A stretch of 9,997 nt of DNA. Source: Candidatus Omnitrophota bacterium. Its GTDB lineage: Bacteria > Omnitrophota > Koll11 > JAHIPI01. Location of the stretch: positions 1-9,997 of the forward strand of contig JAQUMG010000052.1 in NCBI GenBank assembly GCA_028718265.1. Direction: 5' to 3'. Position 1 is the first letter of the stretch; each line of letters begins with the position of its first letter. A program made the translations under genes and the position numbers. Below are positions 7,486 to 9,997 of the stretch, piece by piece. The notes beneath the pieces are model-generated. The model was not told the origin of the DNA. It did not search any database and was given only the letters and a program-made list of their open reading frames with translations.

Positions 7486-8385
7486 GTGCAGCCGCTTTCT
7501 AAAAAAGATATCCGCATATTAGATTTCGATTCGAGTATTACAAGCCAGAAGAATCTTCTGGCGAAATATAGCCGTCCGCCTTATTCTGTCCGGATAGTTG
7601 ATATGTCGGATTACGGGCCGTTAGCGCGGATGTGGGTAAACGGGCGGGACCTTCCGGCGCTGCACCGAAGACTTGAGCCGGCCGACAGAAACAAAATAAC
7701 TCTTTACGGCTCCGGAGACTTTCATCATATATCGACGCTTTTAACCGAACAGTTTAACGAAGATTTCTGCGTAGTTGTATTCGATTTCCATCCCGATCTT
7801 GATAATCTGCCTCCCCGATTCAGCTGCGGTTCATGGGTTAATCTGATTGCCCGCCAGAAAGCCATTAAGAAGATAGTGATGCTGGGCCCTTCTTCAGAAG
7901 ATCTTAACTTCCCGCATAATCTGACGTTTAACTTTTCCTATTTTAAAAACGGCCGGGTAGAGCTTTATCCGTTTTACCATAAGCCGTCAATAACAGCTTT
8001 CAGGCGAATCGTCTGGGATAATCTGCGCGATAAAGACATAAATAGATTTACGGCGGATATTGCGAAGAGGCTGCCCTCTAAAAACATCTACATTTCCGTC
8101 GACAAGGATTGCCTGAAATGGGAGCACGCGGTAACGAATTGGGAGCCCGGGGTCGTCAGCCTGGATTGGCTGCTGGAGGCATTGCGCGCGCTGAGAGATA
8201 ATGCGAATATTATCGGGATGGATATTACGGGCGATTATTCGCCGGCAACAGCAAGTTCCGGCTTTAAAAGATTTTGCATTAACCGGGACCATCCGCCCCA
8301 ATTGGCGGCCAAAATAGACCGTGATGAGGTTAACAGGATTAACGAATCGACTAATCTTAAGATATTGGAATTGTTTTTAAGCTGA
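7486..8385 (+). CDS. Divergent arginase/ureohydrolase-fold protein
   Basis: A 299-residue protein that I place in the arginase/agmatinase/HDAC-like metal-hydrolase fold from motif order and spacing. YGSGDFHH (74-81) stands for GGDHS. VVFDFHPDLDN (97-107) stands for the DAHxD motif. SCGSWVN (113-119) stands for the HG[T/S] motif. YISVDKDCL (202-210) stands for SxDxDxxDP, and GMDITGDYSP (244-253) stands for GxDxxExxP. The two-metal ligands (one His, about four Asp, one His) are therefore present, so it is probably active, with Mn2+ as the likely metal. The usual third Asp of DxDxxDP is replaced (Cys209, Leu210). Family members hydrolyse guanidino or related C-N bonds, but this one is too divergent to name a substrate. 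The start is GTG at 7486, with GGAGA at 7471-7475, ten bases upstream. The stop is one base from the converging gene. Confidence 0.8.
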   Translation: MQPLSKKDIRILDFDSSITSQKNLLAKYSRPPYSVRIVDMSDYGPLARMWVNGRDLPALHRRLEPADRNKITLYGSGDFHHISTLLTEQFNEDFCVVVFDFHPDLDNLPPRFSCGSWVNLIARQKAIKKIVMLGPSSEDLNFPHNLTFNFSYFKNGRVELYPFYHKPSITAFRRIVWDNLRDKDINRFTADIAKRLPSKNIYISVDKDCLKWEHAVTNWEPGVVSLDWLLEALRALRDNANIIGMDITGDYSPATASSGFKRFCINRDHPPQLAAKIDRDEVNRINESTNLKILELFLS

Positions 8386-8386
8386 A

Positions 8387-8758
8387 TTACTTGATACCGA
8401 CCACAGCTACCCCTACCACAATAAGGGCGATCCCCACCCAGCGTAGCCAATGCATATCTTCCTTTAAAAATGTCTTGGCAAAAAACGCTATCACTATATA
8501 CTGCAGACTGTCGAGAGGGTAGGCCTGGCTTAAATCAGCGAAGGACAGGATGATGAGCCATATTGTCAGGCTTATCGTATTGAGCCCCAGCCCGAATAGT
8601 ATCTCAACGCGCGTTATGCAGAATCTTATGAAACGCAGTATGCTTCTCGGGGATAGTAAATTCACGTCTTCGACAGTATCCATGCCCTGTTTTATAAATG
8701 TCTGGCCCGTAGCAAGGATGGTGTCGTGGATCAGTATGAATAGTAAAAGTCTCAGCAT
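8387..8758 (-). CDS. SMR/EamA-type small membrane transporter, second of a pair
   Basis: A 123-residue hydrophobic protein with about four transmembrane helices (roughly 2-20, 48-73, 78-96 and 105-122). The segment ADLSQAYPLDSLQYIVIAFF at 74-93, followed by KTFLKEDMHWLRWVGIALIVVG, is the signature of half-size drug/metabolite transporters such as SMR proteins and the ArnE/ArnF undecaprenyl-phosphate-aminoarabinose flippase. KQGM at 23-26 follows helix 1, as in its neighbour. The ATG lies two bases after the stop of the upstream paralogue, with no clear Shine-Dalgarno, so it is probably translated by coupling. It likely works as a heterodimer with that protein. The substrate is unknown; polyprenyl-linked sugar or an amphiphile are the best guesses. 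It lacks the membrane Glu of the EmrE multidrug type in helix 1 (sequence there is FILIHDTILATGQTF), arguing against simple multidrug efflux. Confidence 0.8.
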   Translation of the reverse strand: MLRLLLFILIHDTILATGQTFIKQGMDTVEDVNLLSPRSILRFIRFCITRVEILFGLGLNTISLTIWLIILSFADLSQAYPLDSLQYIVIAFFAKTFLKEDMHWLRWVGIALIVVGVAVVGIK

Positions 8759-8760
8759 AA

Positions 8761-9183
8761 TCAGGTCTTTTTCGGTTTATTGTATTTCTCGTGCGAACTC
8801 ACGGCGACTAACGATATGCCGGCGACAATGATAAATGTCCCTATCCAGCGGTTGAGGCTTACATTTTCATGCAGAAAAAACGCCGAGATCAGGACTATGA
8901 ATATATATCTCATACTGCCTACGGGAAAAGCGAGGCTCAGATCGATTTTCGATACGATGATAAACCACGTAAACGTTTCCAGGATTATTATTATGAGTCC
9001 CGTCCATATCCAGCCGTTCGAAAGTGCCCTTCCGGCGAAATCACCAAACGCGCTTAAACTGGAAAAATCGACCTCCCCGGCCAATAGCATACCTTTCTTG
9101 AAGAAGAATTCGTAGATGGATTCCAGTACGTCCGTCATGAGTATAAGCGCGATGAGACCTAAGGTGAGTTTATGTTTTTTCAT
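8761..9183 (-). CDS. SMR/EamA-type small membrane transporter, first of a pair
   Basis: A 140-residue paralogue of the following gene, with about four transmembrane helices (roughly 8-26, 58-78, 86-104 and 111-129) and a charged C-terminal tail (HEKYNKPKKT). DLSLAFPVGSMRYIFIVL at 81-98 aligns with DLSQAYPLDSLQYIVIAF of its partner, and FLHENVSLNRWIGTFIIVAG at 103-122 with FLKEDMHWLRWVGIALIVVG. FFKKGM (27-32) matches FIKQGM. Divergence of adjacent half-size copies is the usual sign of an obligate heterodimer with opposite membrane orientation, as in ArnE/ArnF. The start overlaps the N-acyltransferase gene by 14 bases. The context, behind a FemAB-like transferase, points to envelope or lipid-linked precursor export; the substrate is unknown. 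Confidence 0.8.
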   Translation of the reverse strand: MKKHKLTLGLIALILMTDVLESIYEFFFKKGMLLAGEVDFSSLSAFGDFAGRALSNGWIWTGLIIIILETFTWFIIVSKIDLSLAFPVGSMRYIFIVLISAFFLHENVSLNRWIGTFIIVAGISLVAVSSHEKYNKPKKT

Positions 9184-9997
9184 ATTTGTATTTACCCAGA
9201 TTGTTTAATACGGGGTCGAACCTTTTCGGCTCAATAAACTTCATCACGGGGGCCGTAAGATAATTTATAACGGGGTTAATCAGCCTGCTTGAAATATAAA
9301 GAGGGACAAGGCAGGATCCGAGCCGTATTTTCGGGTCGTAATCGCAGGTCCCGGACTGGTAATAACGAATGCCGCGCCTGATGCACCAGTCTATGTTATG
9401 ACACCACGTAACATAATAAAGGTTATATTTGTACGCGACATCGTAATCAAATCCTATATATTTATCGATGAAAAAGCCGTCTTTTATAATGCACATGTTA
9501 AAAGCGGCCATTTTGCCGTTTACCCATGTGATAAAATATCTGACCGTTGCAGGCATGTTTTCGGATATTTTCGCGAAATATTCAGGAGTAAGTTTTTCGA
9601 AAGAAACATCGCCGCCATTGAGATTGTTCAGGTAGAGCTGGTAAGCGCGGTCCGACAGGCCCTCGAGGCTGTTTCGTTCTTCGATTTTAATTTCGGCGCC
9701 GGCGTACGCACTTCTTAGTTTGCGCCTGACATCTTTCCGCGTGCTTTTGCCGAGATTCTGTATGTATTCTTCGAGAGATTTTTCCTTTATCGTCAGGCGC
9801 GCGAGAGGGAATGCTTCCATCTGCGCAAACTTATTCTCTTTGAGAAAATCCAATATGTAAGAATCGCCTGCCGTCAGGCTGTAGAATGTAATAACGCCTA
9901 TTTTTTCCGTATTGCAGATATGGAGCATCTTTGCCAGGAAAAACCGGAGAACTTCTTTTTTATCGCAGTTTTCACGGAGGCCTATGGTGCCTTCCTC
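9170..9997 (-). CDS. FemAB/GNAT-like N-acyltransferase, N-terminus beyond window
   Basis: The minus-strand frame stays open from the stop at 9170 to the window end, so the ATG at 9928 is internal or optional: 23 further in-frame codons (starting EEGTIGLRENC) precede it and read like part of a GNAT domain. The C-terminal portion has a basic linker (GKSTRKDVRRKLRSA, about 60-74 counted from the 9928 ATG). A second acyltransferase half follows, with RYFITWVNGKMAAFNMCI, FIDKYIGFDYDVAYKYNLYY, and CIRRGIRYYQSGTCDYDPK near the end. This pattern (substrate turnover to xxxxGxDYxxxxxxNLYY, then GIxxYxxG) is that of FemAB-like and Acetyltransf_6 proteins, which acylate amino groups in peptidoglycan, polysaccharide or lipid precursors. 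It leads the operon with the two small transporters, with a 14-base overlap. The exact acceptor is unknown. Confidence 0.78.
   Translation of the reverse strand, partial: EEGTIGLRENCDKKEVLRFFLAKMLHICNTEKIGVITFYSLTAGDSYILDFLKENKFAQMEAFPLARLTIKEKSLEEYIQNLGKSTRKDVRRKLRSAYAGAEIKIEERNSLEGLSDRAYQLYLNNLNGGDVSFEKLTPEYFAKISENMPATVRYFITWVNGKMAAFNMCIIKDGFFIDKYIGFDYDVAYKYNLYYVTWCHNIDWCIRRGIRYYQSGTCDYDPKIRLGSCLVPLYISSRLINPVINYLTAPVMKFIEPKRFDPVLNNLGKYKYEKT

Noticed and set aside
9170..9928. Taking the ATG at 9928 as the true start of the N-acyltransferase
   Set aside because: The frame stays open for 23 more codons to the window edge with plausible protein sequence, so the gene is treated as partial.

Overview
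The window looks like a piece of chromosome from an anaerobic bacterium of moderate GC content. It carries part of an Rnf electron-transport operon, a K+-dependent membrane pyrophosphatase and several accessory enzymes. An uncultured lineage such as Omnitrophota or a relative is possible, but that is only an impression from gene content and style; no rRNA or other taxonomic marker is present. Coding density is very high. The longest non-coding gap is 113 bp, so there is no unexplained stretch over 300 bases. I saw no tRNA, rRNA, CRISPR array, insertion sequence or prophage gene.

Left block (1-2240, minus strand): rnfC, rnfG and the start of rnfD, read right to left, with a 4-bp and an 11-bp overlap. 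They encode parts of the Rnf complex, which couples reduced ferredoxin:NAD+ oxidoreduction to Na+ or H+ transport. The order C-G-D differs from the usual C-D-G. rnfC contains a four-copy 7-bp tandem repeat.

Divergent control region (2241-2353): two good sigma70-type promoters stand back to back, one for rnfC and one for hppA, with their -35 boxes inside a 6-bp-arm dyad. The rnfC promoter predicts an almost leaderless mRNA. The hppA promoter predicts a short leader with a strong Shine-Dalgarno.

Middle block (2354-8385, plus strand): hppA (by motif K+-dependent and probably Na+-pumping) runs directly into a HAD phosphatase and a class III aminotransferase, which overlap by 14 bp. After a 52-bp gap with a possible promoter come an alpha/beta hydrolase and a divergent arginase-fold protein. 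Rnf and the pyrophosphatase probably both charge the same membrane ion gradient. The four enzymes behind hppA look like a small nitrogen- or phosphate-linked metabolic cluster of unknown product.

Right block (8387-9997, minus strand): a FemAB/GNAT-type N-acyltransferase (5' end beyond the window) followed by two small four-helix SMR/EamA-type membrane proteins, tightly packed. The pair probably forms a heterodimeric exporter or lipid-carrier flippase of the ArnE/ArnF kind, acting in envelope assembly. This operon meets the plus-strand block tail to tail with one base between the stop codons.
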